A stretch of DNA of 42,941 bases from Planctomycetales bacterium. GTDB taxonomy: Bacteria > Planctomycetota > Phycisphaerae > SM23-33. Each line of letters opens with the position of its first letter. Position 1 is the stretch's first letter. The position numbers and the translations under genes are program-made. The stretch is taken from the NCBI GenBank assembly GCA_030592655.1, contig JAUVIQ010000003.1:1-42941 (forward strand), in the 5' to 3' direction. Positions 30,977-37,865 of this stretch are shown here, in pieces. The notes under the pieces were generated by a model. That model did no database searches and was not told where the DNA came from. It worked only from the letters and a program-made list of their open reading frames with translations.

Positions 30977-31567
30977 ATGGCATACACCGAATACGCCCGC
31001 CAGCGTGAGATGACGCTGGAAGAGCGTCTCGCCGAAGAGCGAATCGTCTTTCTCTGGGGTGAGATATCCCCGCCCGTCGCAGGCGCGCTGATAATGAGGC
31101 TGCTGGAACTGCACTCGAAGGCACAGAACCGCGACATCCACCTGTACATCAATTCGCCCGGTGGGTCCGTCGATGATACGCTGGCGATCTACGATACGAT
31201 GCAATTCCTCGAATGCGACGTAGCCACATACTGCGTCGGTCAGGCAGCCAGCGGCGCAGCCATCATTCTCGCATCAGGCACAAAAGGGAAACGCTTCGCC
31301 CTTCCCCACTCGAAGATAATGATCCACCAGCCATGGGGCGGCGTTACAGGACAGGCGTCCGACATACAGATTCAGGCGGAGGAAATCCTCAAGGCCAAGC
31401 GGATGCTCAATGAAATCCTGGCCCAACACACCGAAAAAACCGTTGAGCAGATCGAAAGCGAAACCGAACGCGACCGATACCTCACGCCAACGGAAGCAAA
31501 AGATTACGGAATTGTGGACGAGATCGTAACGGCCACCACACAAACCACAAAAAAGAAGAAAAAATAA
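30977..31567 (+). CDS. clpP: ClpP-type protease subunit with intact catalytic triad
   Basis: 196 residues. Serine protease subunit that forms a tetradecameric chamber with ClpX or ClpA. The triad is complete: Ser92 in CVGQAASGAAI, His117 in KIMIHQPW, Asp166 in ETERDRYLT. The residue after the nucleophile is Gly instead of the usual Met (AASG not AASM). It lacks an obvious propeptide and ends in a Lys-only tail. The ATG follows AGAGGAATCAAAGAAC. The next clpP starts 12 bp downstream. Two different ClpP subunits side by side suggest a mixed-ring protease, as in organisms with ClpP1P2 (inference). Confidence 0.94.
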   Translation: MAYTEYARQREMTLEERLAEERIVFLWGEISPPVAGALIMRLLELHSKAQNRDIHLYINSPGGSVDDTLAIYDTMQFLECDVATYCVGQAASGAAIILASGTKGKRFALPHSKIMIHQPWGGVTGQASDIQIQAEEILKAKRMLNEILAQHTEKTVEQIESETERDRYLTPTEAKDYGIVDEIVTATTQTTKKKKK

Positions 31568-31579
31568 TCAGGTGTAACG

Positions 31580-32206
31580 ATGGAAAACCAACATCTCGTA
31601 CCGATTGTAGTTGAAAAGACAGGCAGGGGAGAGCGGAGTTACGATATCTACTCCCGTCTGCTGCGGGACCGTATCGTATTCATCGGCGGGCAGATTGACG
31701 ACGACCTCGCCAATCTCGTCGTCGCGCAACTGCTGTTCCTCTCAAACGAGGACCCGAAGTCCGACATCAGCATCTACGTCAACTCGCCCGGCGGGAGCAT
31801 ATCGGCAGGCCTGGCGATTTACGACACCATGCAGTTCGTCAGATGCGACGTCTCGACCGTCTGCGTAGGAATGGCCGCCTCGATGGGCGCGCTGCTGATG
31901 GCTGCGGGAACCAGCGGGAAACGGGCCATCCTGCCCAACAGCCGAGTCCTTATCCATCAACCACTCATTCGCGGCGTCCTTACAGGACCGGCCACCGAAC
32001 TGGACATCGAGGCACGCGAAATCATCCGGCTGCGAAAACGCCTCTACGAAGTCATGTCCAAGCACACAGAACAACCCGTCGAGCAGATCGAACGCGATTG
32101 CGACCGGAACAAGTGGCTCAACGCCGAAGAGGCGGTCAAATATGGCTGCGCCGACAGAATACTCCAACACATGCCACAAGCGGCATCAGAGAAAAAAGAA
32201 AAATGA
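31580..32206 (+). CDS. clpP: ClpP-type subunit with Asn in place of the catalytic Asp
   Basis: 208 residues, closer to the standard ClpP pattern (TGRGERSYDIYSRLL, YVNSPGGSISAGLAIYDTMQ). Ser101 (GMAASMGALL) and His126 (RVLIHQPL) are present. In the E. coli protein the third triad residue lies in IERDTERDRF; the matching stretch here is IERDCDRNKW, putting Asn177 at that position. Listeria monocytogenes ClpP1 has the same Asp-to-Asn change and is weak unless assembled with ClpP2 (established). This subunit may therefore depend on the neighbouring ClpP. It overlaps the next gene by 4 nt. Confidence 0.93.
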   Translation: MENQHLVPIVVEKTGRGERSYDIYSRLLRDRIVFIGGQIDDDLANLVVAQLLFLSNEDPKSDISIYVNSPGGSISAGLAIYDTMQFVRCDVSTVCVGMAASMGALLMAAGTSGKRAILPNSRVLIHQPLIRGVLTGPATELDIEAREIIRLRKRLYEVMSKHTEQPVEQIERDCDRNKWLNAEEAVKYGCADRILQHMPQAASEKKEK

Positions 32207-32868
32207 GACGCACGTCTTCCAGGACGAAGTTACCGGCAACGATATGTCTTTGTCTCGTCGGCGCTCTTACCGCAGGCTGTGCTCTACCATCGCAAACCGA
32301 AGACCCCGTTACCCTGCTCCGCCATTCCCGGCGGGAAAACGAGAAACTCAAAACCAGCCTCCATGATATGCAAATGGAACTGCTGGCCCGGCAGAAGCAA
32401 ATCCAGACCCTTCAGGGCCTCGGCGAGAAGCGGCTGGAGTTGCTGTTCTGCGTTACCGATATAAAACTCGGTAAATACACTGCCGGCGTGGACCTCGACG
32501 ATAAGCCGGGCCACGACGGCGTCCGGGTCTATCTGACGCCGATCGACGCCGACGGACACGCAATCAAAGCCGCCGGTGCGGTGAAAATCCAACTGTTCGA
32601 CCTCGCAGCCAAGGCCGGCGAAAACCTCGTATCCGCCTGCGCTTTCCCCGTCGATAAAATCGCCGAGCGATGGTCTGCCGGCTTTATGACATACCACTAC
32701 CGTTTCAATTGCCGCTGGAAAACCCCGCCCAAACACGACGAAATAACCGTCCGCGTCGAATTCACCGACTACCTCACCGGAAAAACCTTCACAACCCAAA
32801 AAGTCTGCAAAGTAAAACTGCCGATTCCGACACCAGCCACTGCTCCAGCCACTCAGCCCGGAGGCTGA
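32203..32868 (+). CDS. Lipoprotein with N-terminal coiled coil
   Basis: 221 residues. It starts at the ATG that overlaps the clpP stop (ATGA). Signal MRRTSSRTKLPATICLCLVG with lipobox TAGC and Cys26. A short coiled coil (about 40-75: RRENEKLKTSLHDMQMELLA) leads to a beta-rich domain (LLFCVTDIKLGKYTAGVDLDDKPG to VRVEFTDYLTGKTF) and a Pro/Ala/Thr tail. The beta domain seems related to the lipoprotein at 36351-36875 (order of strands, the W-PP/P stretch before the last two strands). Function unknown; coupling to clpP places it in the same transcript. Confidence 0.8.
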   Translation: MRRTSSRTKLPATICLCLVGALTAGCALPSQTEDPVTLLRHSRRENEKLKTSLHDMQMELLARQKQIQTLQGLGEKRLELLFCVTDIKLGKYTAGVDLDDKPGHDGVRVYLTPIDADGHAIKAAGAVKIQLFDLAAKAGENLVSACAFPVDKIAERWSAGFMTYHYRFNCRWKTPPKHDEITVRVEFTDYLTGKTFTTQKVCKVKLPIPTPATAPATQPGG

Positions 32869-32871
32869 TCC

Positions 32872-33030
32872 ATGAAGAAGACATTTGACGCAGTTAAGTT
32901 CCAACGCAAAGCTCGCGAGGAGATCAGTGCGCAGTATAATGCCGACCCTAAGGCCTTTTTGGATAAGTTGAAGAAGCAATTCGGCCATCTGCGAAAAGAG
33001 AAGACCAATACCCATACCCGCGCGCTATAA
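32872..33030 (+). CDS. Small protein, possible antitoxin-like, paralogue of 33356-33523
   Basis: 52 residues beginning MKKTFDAVKFQRKAREEISA and ending LRKEKTNTHTRAL. GGAGG lies 7 nt before the ATG, a strong ribosome site; the start is 3 bp after the lipoprotein stop. It shares KTFD-x-V, R-x-x-A-x-E-x-I and a C-terminal LRK...EKT-x-TH with the gene at 33356. Small charged helical proteins of this form are often found in toxin-antitoxin-like clusters; the role is not established here. Confidence 0.65.
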   Translation: MKKTFDAVKFQRKAREEISAQYNADPKAFLDKLKKQFGHLRKEKTNTHTRAL

Positions 33031-33045
33031 GGCTATTGCAATTCA

Positions 33046-33297
33046 ATGGGGCATCAAAAGAAAACAATTGCGACTTCAGTGGACATAAAAAGATTCCTGA
33101 ATCTTATACCTGCGGTCAAAGACTCTCCTGATCGCCTCGTGTGGCTGTCTTATGACCTGGAGGCGGACACGCTTTACGTGAACTTTAAAAAGCCGAGTTT
33201 CGCCACCGACAGCGATTTGACCGATGATGATGTAATTGTCCGATACGAAGGAGACGCCATCATCGGCCTGACTATATTGCACGCCAGTAAGAGGTAA
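33046..33297 (+). CDS. DUF2283 domain protein
   Basis: 83 residues. The C-terminal 50 match the DUF2283 pattern: WLSYDLEADTLYVNFKK, then DDDVIVRYEGDAIIGLTILHAS. Soluble. DUF2283 genes often pair with DUF4258 toxins and are believed to be the antitoxin side, but no DUF4258 partner is present. Here it sits between two homologous small basic proteins, all three in one direction with short gaps (15 and 58 bp). The ribosome site is weak. Confidence 0.8.
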   Translation: MGHQKKTIATSVDIKRFLNLIPAVKDSPDRLVWLSYDLEADTLYVNFKKPSFATDSDLTDDDVIVRYEGDAIIGLTILHASKR

Positions 33298-33302
33298 GCC
33301 TT

Positions 33303-33349
33303 GCCGTGGCCGCAAACACCGCGACCACGCCACCGGCCACGGGAGGTGG
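33303..33349. repeat. GC-rich palindromic repeat with CCGCGACCACGCCACC word
   Basis: GCCGTGGCCG and its complement CGGCCACGG bracket the word ACCGCGACCACGCCACC. The word recurs at 6468 and 42202. The right end, GGGAGGTGG, serves as the ribosome site of the gene at 33356, so the repeat supplies a translation signal. Confidence 0.65.
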
Positions 33350-33355
33350 TAGGTT

Positions 33356-33523
33356 ATGAAGACAAAAACGTTTGATTGCGTTGCCATGAAAAGACGCGGC
33401 GCAGAGAGAATCTACGAGAAGACCAAGGGGATGACGCTTTCTGAACAAGTGGCGTTCTGGAAGGAACGGTCGGACGATCTCAGAAAAGCCCAACGCGAAA
33501 AGACAAAAACGCACAGGAAATAA
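33356..33523 (+). CDS. Small basic protein, paralogue of 32872-33030
   Basis: 55 residues beginning MKTKTFDCVAMKRRGAERIY and ending QREKTKTHRK. Predicted helical and strongly charged, with a Trp in QVAFWKERSDDL. GGAGGTGG precedes the ATG by about 8 nt and comes from the repeat at 33303-33349. With the 52-residue relative and DUF2283 it forms a three-gene cluster. I recall similar KTFDCVxMKR proteins as widespread small unknowns; I cannot name a family. Confidence 0.65.
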   Translation: MKTKTFDCVAMKRRGAERIYEKTKGMTLSEQVAFWKERSDDLRKAQREKTKTHRK

Positions 33524-33554
33524 CTCTGTTCCATCCCGCCACCATGATGCCCCG

Positions 33555-33965
33555 TTATTCAAACAGGATCGTTTTCACGCACGCGATCAGGCTCCATATT
33601 ATTATCCCACACGCCACAACGACTAATATCGGCCCCCATTGGCCTCGAATGGCACCGACAATCTGAAATACCGCAATTTCGCCTCCAGCAAGTATTATTA
33701 TCACCGGCAGCAAGATCGTTCCCTCGCTCAGGCCGCAATCTTCGACGAGTTTCCGCCCGACGGTGTAACCGATCGGATACCCCACCGCAGCAGTAATCAG
33801 AAACAGCACAGCCAGTATCGCCCAATGCAATGGAAAGAATTCGCCGATAGGCCAGGCGAAATACATCACCACACTGGCAACGCCGGCTCCCGCCGCAGTG
33901 CGATAGCCAGCCTTGCCCAGGGCAATCATCCATCCACGCGCAGGCGTCCAGTCATTCGGGTCCAT
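33555..33965 (-). CDS. Small integral membrane protein
   Basis: 136 residues with about four transmembrane helices: roughly 24-44, 47-67, 82-103 and 112-131 (AGVASVVMYFAWPIG; ILAVLFLITAAVGYPIG; GTILLPVIIILAGGEIAVF; PILVVVACGIIIWSLIACV). No known motif. The N-terminus, MDPNDWTPARGWMIALG, is hydrophilic. It lies 3 bp after the methyltransferase stop on the same strand and so is co-transcribed with it. Function unknown. Confidence 0.75.
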   Translation of the reverse strand: MDPNDWTPARGWMIALGKAGYRTAAGAGVASVVMYFAWPIGEFFPLHWAILAVLFLITAAVGYPIGYTVGRKLVEDCGLSEGTILLPVIIILAGGEIAVFQIVGAIRGQWGPILVVVACGIIIWSLIACVKTILFE

Positions 33966-33968
33966 AAT

Positions 33969-34826
33969 TCACTCCTTCCACAAGGAAGACTGAGACGCGT
34001 CAGCAGGCGAACGAAGCCCCACACGCCTTTGCGGTCGCAACGCTTCGGGATTCTCGGCGATTTCGGTCCCGGTTCGCAGGCCTGCGAGGGTGTCGGCGAT
34101 GCGTTTTGTGGATTCGGATACGTATTTTTTCGAAATGTCGATGCCGAGATATTTTCGGCCTAGTGTAGCGGCTACCGTGCATGTCGTGCCCGAGCCGCTG
34201 AACGGGTCCAGAACCAAGTCGCTCTCGTTACTCGATACGCTGATTATGCGTTCCAGAACTTTCTCCGGCATCTGGCATGGATGCCACCTGACACGCTCTT
34301 TAAAAGTCCCGCAAACACGCGAAAAACTCCACACGTCGTCGGGAACCTTGCCCTTGGGGTTGGCCCGCTTATCGGCGTAGGTGGTCTGGCGGGCGGATGG
34401 GACGCGGACAGCCATGTCGTTGAAGGTGAACTGCTTCGGGTCCTTGACCCAGTAAAATAAGTGTGCGTGGCTTCGGGCGAATTTGCGTTTAGTGGCCTGG
34501 CCGAAGGTGTAATGCCAGATAATCCAGTTCCGCAGGTGCAGGCCAAGGCTGTTGCCTATGATGCGGACCTCGGCGGCATATTCATCCCCGATGGCGATCC
34601 AGAAAGAACCCGTCGGCTTGAGGGCTTTTTCGACGCAGGCCTGCATCCAGTCATGCGTCCACTGGTAATACTCGTCGTACTCTTTGCGGTCTTTGTAAAT
34701 GTCGTACTTATAGCCGATGTTGAACGGCGGGTCGGCGAAGATGAGATCGGCAATCGGCTCGTCCAAATCCGACAGGATTTTGATGCAATCGCCTGCGATT
34801 ATTCGGTTGGGTGTAATTTTCTTCAT
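33969..34826 (-). CDS. DNA methyltransferase, beta class (N6-adenine or N4-cytosine)
   Basis: 285 residues from the ATG at 34826. A GTG at 34841 would add five residues coded by a repeat and is less likely. Motif IV Asp32-Pro-Pro-Phe35 (IFADPPFNIGY) comes before motif I (Asp207-PFSGSGTT), the beta-class order of CcrM/YhdJ-like enzymes. The S-adenosylmethionine site and the catalytic motif are intact. No restriction endonuclease adjoins, so this looks like a solitary methylase used for regulation, replication or marking. The target sequence cannot be read. A CGCAGAGA hairpin occupies the leader directly upstream. Confidence 0.93.
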   Translation of the reverse strand: MKKITPNRIIAGDCIKILSDLDEPIADLIFADPPFNIGYKYDIYKDRKEYDEYYQWTHDWMQACVEKALKPTGSFWIAIGDEYAAEVRIIGNSLGLHLRNWIIWHYTFGQATKRKFARSHAHLFYWVKDPKQFTFNDMAVRVPSARQTTYADKRANPKGKVPDDVWSFSRVCGTFKERVRWHPCQMPEKVLERIISVSSNESDLVLDPFSGSGTTCTVAATLGRKYLGIDISKKYVSESTKRIADTLAGLRTGTEIAENPEALRPQRRVGLRSPADASQSSLWKE

Positions 34827-34921
34827 GGGCCGCAGAGACACAGAGGACGCAGAGAGACAGAGAGTAAAAAAAGAAAAAGATATCGTTTTTTTTCTCTGTG
34901 CTCTCTGCGCCTCTGTGGCAA
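34827..34921. repeat. Low-complexity intergenic hairpin (ACGCAGAGA words)
   Basis: The left arm GCCGCAGAGACACAGAGGAC (34830 on) with further CGCAGAGAGACAGAGAG pairs with CTCTGTGCTCTCTGCGCCTC and TGTGGC near 34894-34919. The loop is A/T-rich. It is related in wording to 27411-27520 but not a copy. It separates the exchanger gene from the methyltransferase. Confidence 0.85.
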
Positions 34922-34939
34922 ATTCCTGTATTACTGTAC

Positions 34940-35989
34940 CTATCCGAGTCGCGTTCCGAAGATGGCCATAGCCGCTACGTACGCGATATAAATCGCCACC
35001 AGCGGGACACCCTGCCAGCGGCGGAACGTCTTTCCGCCGGCGAAAATATACATCCGAAGTATAATCAGCACCAGCATCATCACCGGCAGGAGGAAAATGA
35101 AGAATACCGGTTCGACCTTCAGCGGAACAGCCGTCGCCGACGCGCCGATTACGAACAGTACGTTGAGGATGTCGGCCCCGATGACGTTCCCGACCAGCAA
35201 ATCCGGGTGCTTTTTGATGATAGCAGCAATGGCTGTGGCCAGTTCAGGCAGTGATGTTCCGAAGGCGACCACCGTCGCGGCAATGACGGATTCGGGGACG
35301 CCGGACCGCCGGCACAACACCTTTACCGACCCGACCAGCACCTCAGACCCTGCCACCACCAACGCCAGACCAACCAGCATTATCAGCAGATTTCCCACGA
35401 CCCTGGCGGAATGATGATTGGCTTTCATTTCAGCGCCGGCCTCGACGGAAATCATTTCAGGATGCTTACGCGCCCAGCGGACGGAAATGTACAAATATCC
35501 CGCAAGCAACAGCAGGAAGCCGACGCCGATGACTCGCGGAATCACAACATTGTCAATCGAGCCGCTCATAGCCCAGAGGATCAAAGCGGTGGCTGTCAGC
35601 AGCGCCCCTGCTCCGAGTTGCAACCAGCCGTGACGGTTCAGGACGAATCGGTCCTTAGGCAGTCGCGTCAGGCAGCAGCACAGTCCGAAGACCAGGGCCG
35701 TATCGCAGATAATCGACCCGACGCCGTTGCCCAGCGCCAGTCCGCCGTCGCCCTGAAAGGCGGCGTTGACCGAGACGGCTGCCTCCGGCGAGGTCGTCCC
35801 CAAACTCACAATCGTCGCGCCGATGAGGACCTTGCTCATTCCCATCGCAGCGGCGAGTTTGGCGGCAGCGCCGACGAGCCGATCCGCTCCGAAAACCAGC
35901 AACCCCACACCCAACACACCGAGCAGCCACAATATCAGGTCGCCACGGGCCTGGAAGAACACCTCCGGTATTATTTCGGCGAGCATCAT
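34940..35989 (-). CDS. Sodium/calcium exchanger family antiporter (CaCA)
   Basis: 349 residues with about ten transmembrane helices in two homologous halves. The ion-binding alpha repeats are seen in each: ATIVSLGTTSPEAAVSVNAA with GNGVGSII in the first half, and ATVVAFGTSLPELATAIAAI with GNVIGADILN in the second. The acidic residues of both GT(S/T)xPE motifs are present, so transport should be functional: exchange of Na+ or H+ for Ca2+ across the inner membrane. The start at ATG 35989 lacks a clear ribosome site; an in-frame ATG follows immediately. Confidence 0.94.
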   Translation of the reverse strand: MMLAEIIPEVFFQARGDLILWLLGVLGVGLLVFGADRLVGAAAKLAAAMGMSKVLIGATIVSLGTTSPEAAVSVNAAFQGDGGLALGNGVGSIICDTALVFGLCCCLTRLPKDRFVLNRHGWLQLGAGALLTATALILWAMSGSIDNVVIPRVIGVGFLLLLAGYLYISVRWARKHPEMISVEAGAEMKANHHSARVVGNLLIMLVGLALVVAGSEVLVGSVKVLCRRSGVPESVIAATVVAFGTSLPELATAIAAIIKKHPDLLVGNVIGADILNVLFVIGASATAVPLKVEPVFFIFLLPVMMLVLIILRMYIFAGGKTFRRWQGVPLVAIYIAYVAAMAIFGTRLG

Positions 35990-36035
35990 TGACGGATGAT
36001 TATTCCGGTTTGACGGACCAAAGGCAAGGAAAGAC

Positions 36036-36102
36036 TAGCAGGGATGCAGGGGATATGATTTTTTCTTTCTTCAATTAAATTTTTATCCCCTGCATCCCTG
36101 CT
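36036..36102. repeat. Intergenic hairpin (CAGGGATGCAGGGGAT word)
   Basis: AGCAGGGATGCAGGGGAT (36036-36053) and its perfect 18-bp complement (36085-36102) enclose an A/T-rich loop of 31 nt. The same word forms the outer arms at 22600-22789. It lies in the divergent gap between the exchanger gene and tRNA-Gly. Confidence 0.9.
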
Positions 36103-36135
36103 AATGTTTCGTTTCGCAGCACGGAGCAAAATTTC

Positions 36136-36163
36136 TTGACTGTTCGCCCTGTTCGGTTATCAT
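36136..36163 (+). promoter_or_regulatory. Promoter of tRNA-Gly
   Basis: TTGACT (36136-36141), a 16-bp spacer and TATCAT (36158-36163). The predicted start, near 36170, leaves only a 6-nt leader before the tRNA. Confidence 0.65.
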
Positions 36164-36175
36164 TCTCTTGAGTTC

Positions 36176-36247
<72 letters not shown>

Positions 36248-36252
36248 GTGTT

Positions 36253-36348
36253 AGTAGCCAGTAGTCAGTAGCCTGTAGCCGGGAATGCGTAGCATTGCTA
36301 CGTGAAAACTGACTACTGACTACTGACTACCGACTACCGGCTACTACG
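36253..36348. repeat. Low-complexity intergenic hairpin (CAGTAGT heptamers)
   Basis: The left arm, TAGTAGCCAGTAGTCAGTAG and onward to GCCGG, has a 7-nt period. The right arm is GACTACTGACTACTGACTAC and onward to CCGGCTACTA. The centre, about 36289-36305, holds a small hairpin CGTAGCATTGCTACG. It begins six bases after the tRNA and may end its transcript. Confidence 0.88.
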
Positions 36349-36350
36349 TT

Positions 36351-36875
36351 ATGAACATCAGAAGCGTCTTATCTGTTTTCGCGTTGACCCTTTCATCCGT
36401 TCTGATTGGCGGGTGCGAGATGATCTTTTCCAAACCCGGAGCGCAACCTCCTGCCGCTGAAGTCGTTCCCGAACCAATCAACACGCTGCTACCGACGCAG
36501 ATTCGTATTCATCCGTTCACCGGAATGAGGGTCCTCTCTGAAAAAGGCAACATCAAGGGCATAGACGTCCGCATCGAGGCCATTGACGCCTTCGGCGACA
36601 CGAACAAGGCCTTCGGGCAGTTCCGCTTCGAGTTGTATCAATTCAAGCCCAACAGCCCCGACCCCAAGGGCGCCCGTCTGGCCGTCTGGAATGAGAACGT
36701 GGAAGACTTCGAGAGCAACCGCCGGCACTGGAGCAGTATCGCACGAACATACCAGTTCAAACTCGCCTGGAACCACCCGATACCCGTCGGGCAGAAATTC
36801 GTCCTGGTAACAGTCTTCCAGAGCCGATTCACCGAAAGACTCTTCGCCGAGCGAATGTTCGTGTCAGAACGGTAA
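36351..36875 (+). CDS. Small lipoprotein, related to the one at 32203-32868
   Basis: 174 residues. Lipoprotein signal MNIRSVLSVFALTLSSVLIG with Cys22 (lipobox IGGC). A beta-rich domain follows: PTQIRIHPFTGMRVLSEKGN, KAFGQFRFELYQFK, RTYQFKLAWNHPIPVGQKFV, LVTVFQSRFTERLF. The strand order and the central Trp-x-x-Pro resemble the lipoprotein encoded after clpP, so the two may be paralogues. No function is known. The ATG directly follows the CAGTAGT hairpin, so the ribosome site is weak or supplied by it. Confidence 0.75.
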   Translation: MNIRSVLSVFALTLSSVLIGGCEMIFSKPGAQPPAAEVVPEPINTLLPTQIRIHPFTGMRVLSEKGNIKGIDVRIEAIDAFGDTNKAFGQFRFELYQFKPNSPDPKGARLAVWNENVEDFESNRRHWSSIARTYQFKLAWNHPIPVGQKFVLVTVFQSRFTERLFAERMFVSER

Positions 36876-36886
36876 CAATTGCCAAT

Positions 36887-36986
36887 TGCCGATTTTCAAC
36901 CTGTCCCTTTGGGATTGCCAATTGAGAGAAACCTCGTCGCCTCTTTCTGTTTAATTTGTTCAATTGGCAATTGAAAATTGGAAATC
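36887..36986. repeat. Low-complexity intergenic hairpin (AATTGCC heptamers) with inserted module
   Basis: The left arm CAATTGCCAATTGCCGATTT and the right arm CAATTGGCAATTGAAAATTG (36960 on) are complementary. The left arm is interrupted by ACCTGTCCCTTTGGGATT (36899-36916). The same module in the opposite orientation interrupts the repeat at 40983-41030. It lies between convergent genes. Confidence 0.85.
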
Positions 36987-37521
36987 AGTTAGAGCGTTCG
37001 ATAGTCTCCATGACAATCTCGTGCACCTCATCCGGCTTGGCGACGACGTTCCAGACAACGGCCGGCGTGTTTTGCGAATCTGTCATGCAGTAGATGCTTG
37101 CGACTCCGACGAGTCGTTCTGCCACGCTCGCCGCCGGCACTGCCCGGCTTACGTCGGAAATCGCAGCGGCGGTTACACGGACGTGAATAAGCCCGCGAAC
37201 AGTTACGATTCGACGATTCGTCAGGACATAAGTCCTCCCCATCCACTGCCAGCACGCAACTGTTACGCGTCCCAACGCCCCAGCGGCGCAAATGCACCCG
37301 ATAGTCTCAACGGGCGTCCCGCTACGATAGATGTCCGCGATAAATGCGATGGCCCCGACAATAATCGCAGTAACCAGCCACGGCAGCGATGCCAGCAGAA
37401 CGAACCACCCGCTCGGCTTGATTGCAAGAATGATAATCTCACCGCCGCTCAACAGGTCGGCAGGAACGAGCAGGGCTGCAATGTCCGCTCGTTGCGATGT
37501 CGGTTCGGCAGAAGGTGTCAT
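36985..37521 (-). CDS. Membrane-anchored bacterial PH (bPH2/DUF304) domain protein
   Basis: 178 residues. Two transmembrane helices (about 39-62 and 72-88: WFVLLASLPWLVTAIIVGAI; ETIGCICAAGALGRVTVAC) precede a cytoplasmic bPH2 domain with the family signature YVLTNRRIVTVRGLI and a final VVAKPDEVHEIVMETIE helix. The YdbS/DUF304 group is membrane-associated, with poorly known function (some are linked to stress or envelope processes). ATG at 37521; weak ribosome site. It shares a 344-bp divergent intergenic region with the zinc-ribbon gene. Confidence 0.85.
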   Translation of the reverse strand: MTPSAEPTSQRADIAALLVPADLLSGGEIIILAIKPSGWFVLLASLPWLVTAIIVGAIAFIADIYRSGTPVETIGCICAAGALGRVTVACWQWMGRTYVLTNRRIVTVRGLIHVRVTAAAISDVSRAVPAASVAERLVGVASIYCMTDSQNTPAVVWNVVAKPDEVHEIVMETIERSN

Positions 37522-37602
37522 AGCAATAACTCTCGGCCACCAATGCCCAATGCCTAATACTACAACGAAACTTTACTTCTCACTGGTGGCGGTAACTGCT
37601 TG

Positions 37603-37697
37603 TTTTGTAATCAGTAATTGGTAATTAGTAATTGGTAATTGGTCAAAAAATGTTCTGATGCCCAGTTACGAATTACGAATTACTAATTACTGATTAC
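37603..37697. repeat. Low-complexity intergenic hairpin (AATTGGT heptamers)
   Basis: The left arm AATCAGTAATTGGTAATTAG and onward (7-nt period) pairs with ACGAATTACGAATTACTAAT and onward (37665-37697). It occupies the middle of the 344-bp gap between the divergent bPH2 and zinc-ribbon genes. The remainder, 37698-37865, holds no gene I can support. Confidence 0.87.
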
Positions 37698-37865
37698 TCA
37701 TACGCGAAACGGTTTATCTGCGACGACCGAAGTTTCGTAGCAATACTAATGCCCAATGTCGCCGGATATGCTAACCTCTCACAACGAACGTTGCAACATA
37801 ACGAAAGCCGACTGGCGAACAGATTTTACAGGAGATACAATAGTTTCAGGATCAGGGATACTCTA

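Noticed and set aside
31843..32202. Upstream extension of the lipoprotein frame into clpP
   Set aside because: It overlaps the conserved clpP gene in another frame. The ATG at 32203, overlapping the clpP stop, followed by a lipoprotein signal, is the natural start.
33969..34841. Restriction-modification system
   Set aside because: Only the methyltransferase is found; the adjoining gene encodes a small membrane protein, and no endonuclease-like gene is nearby.
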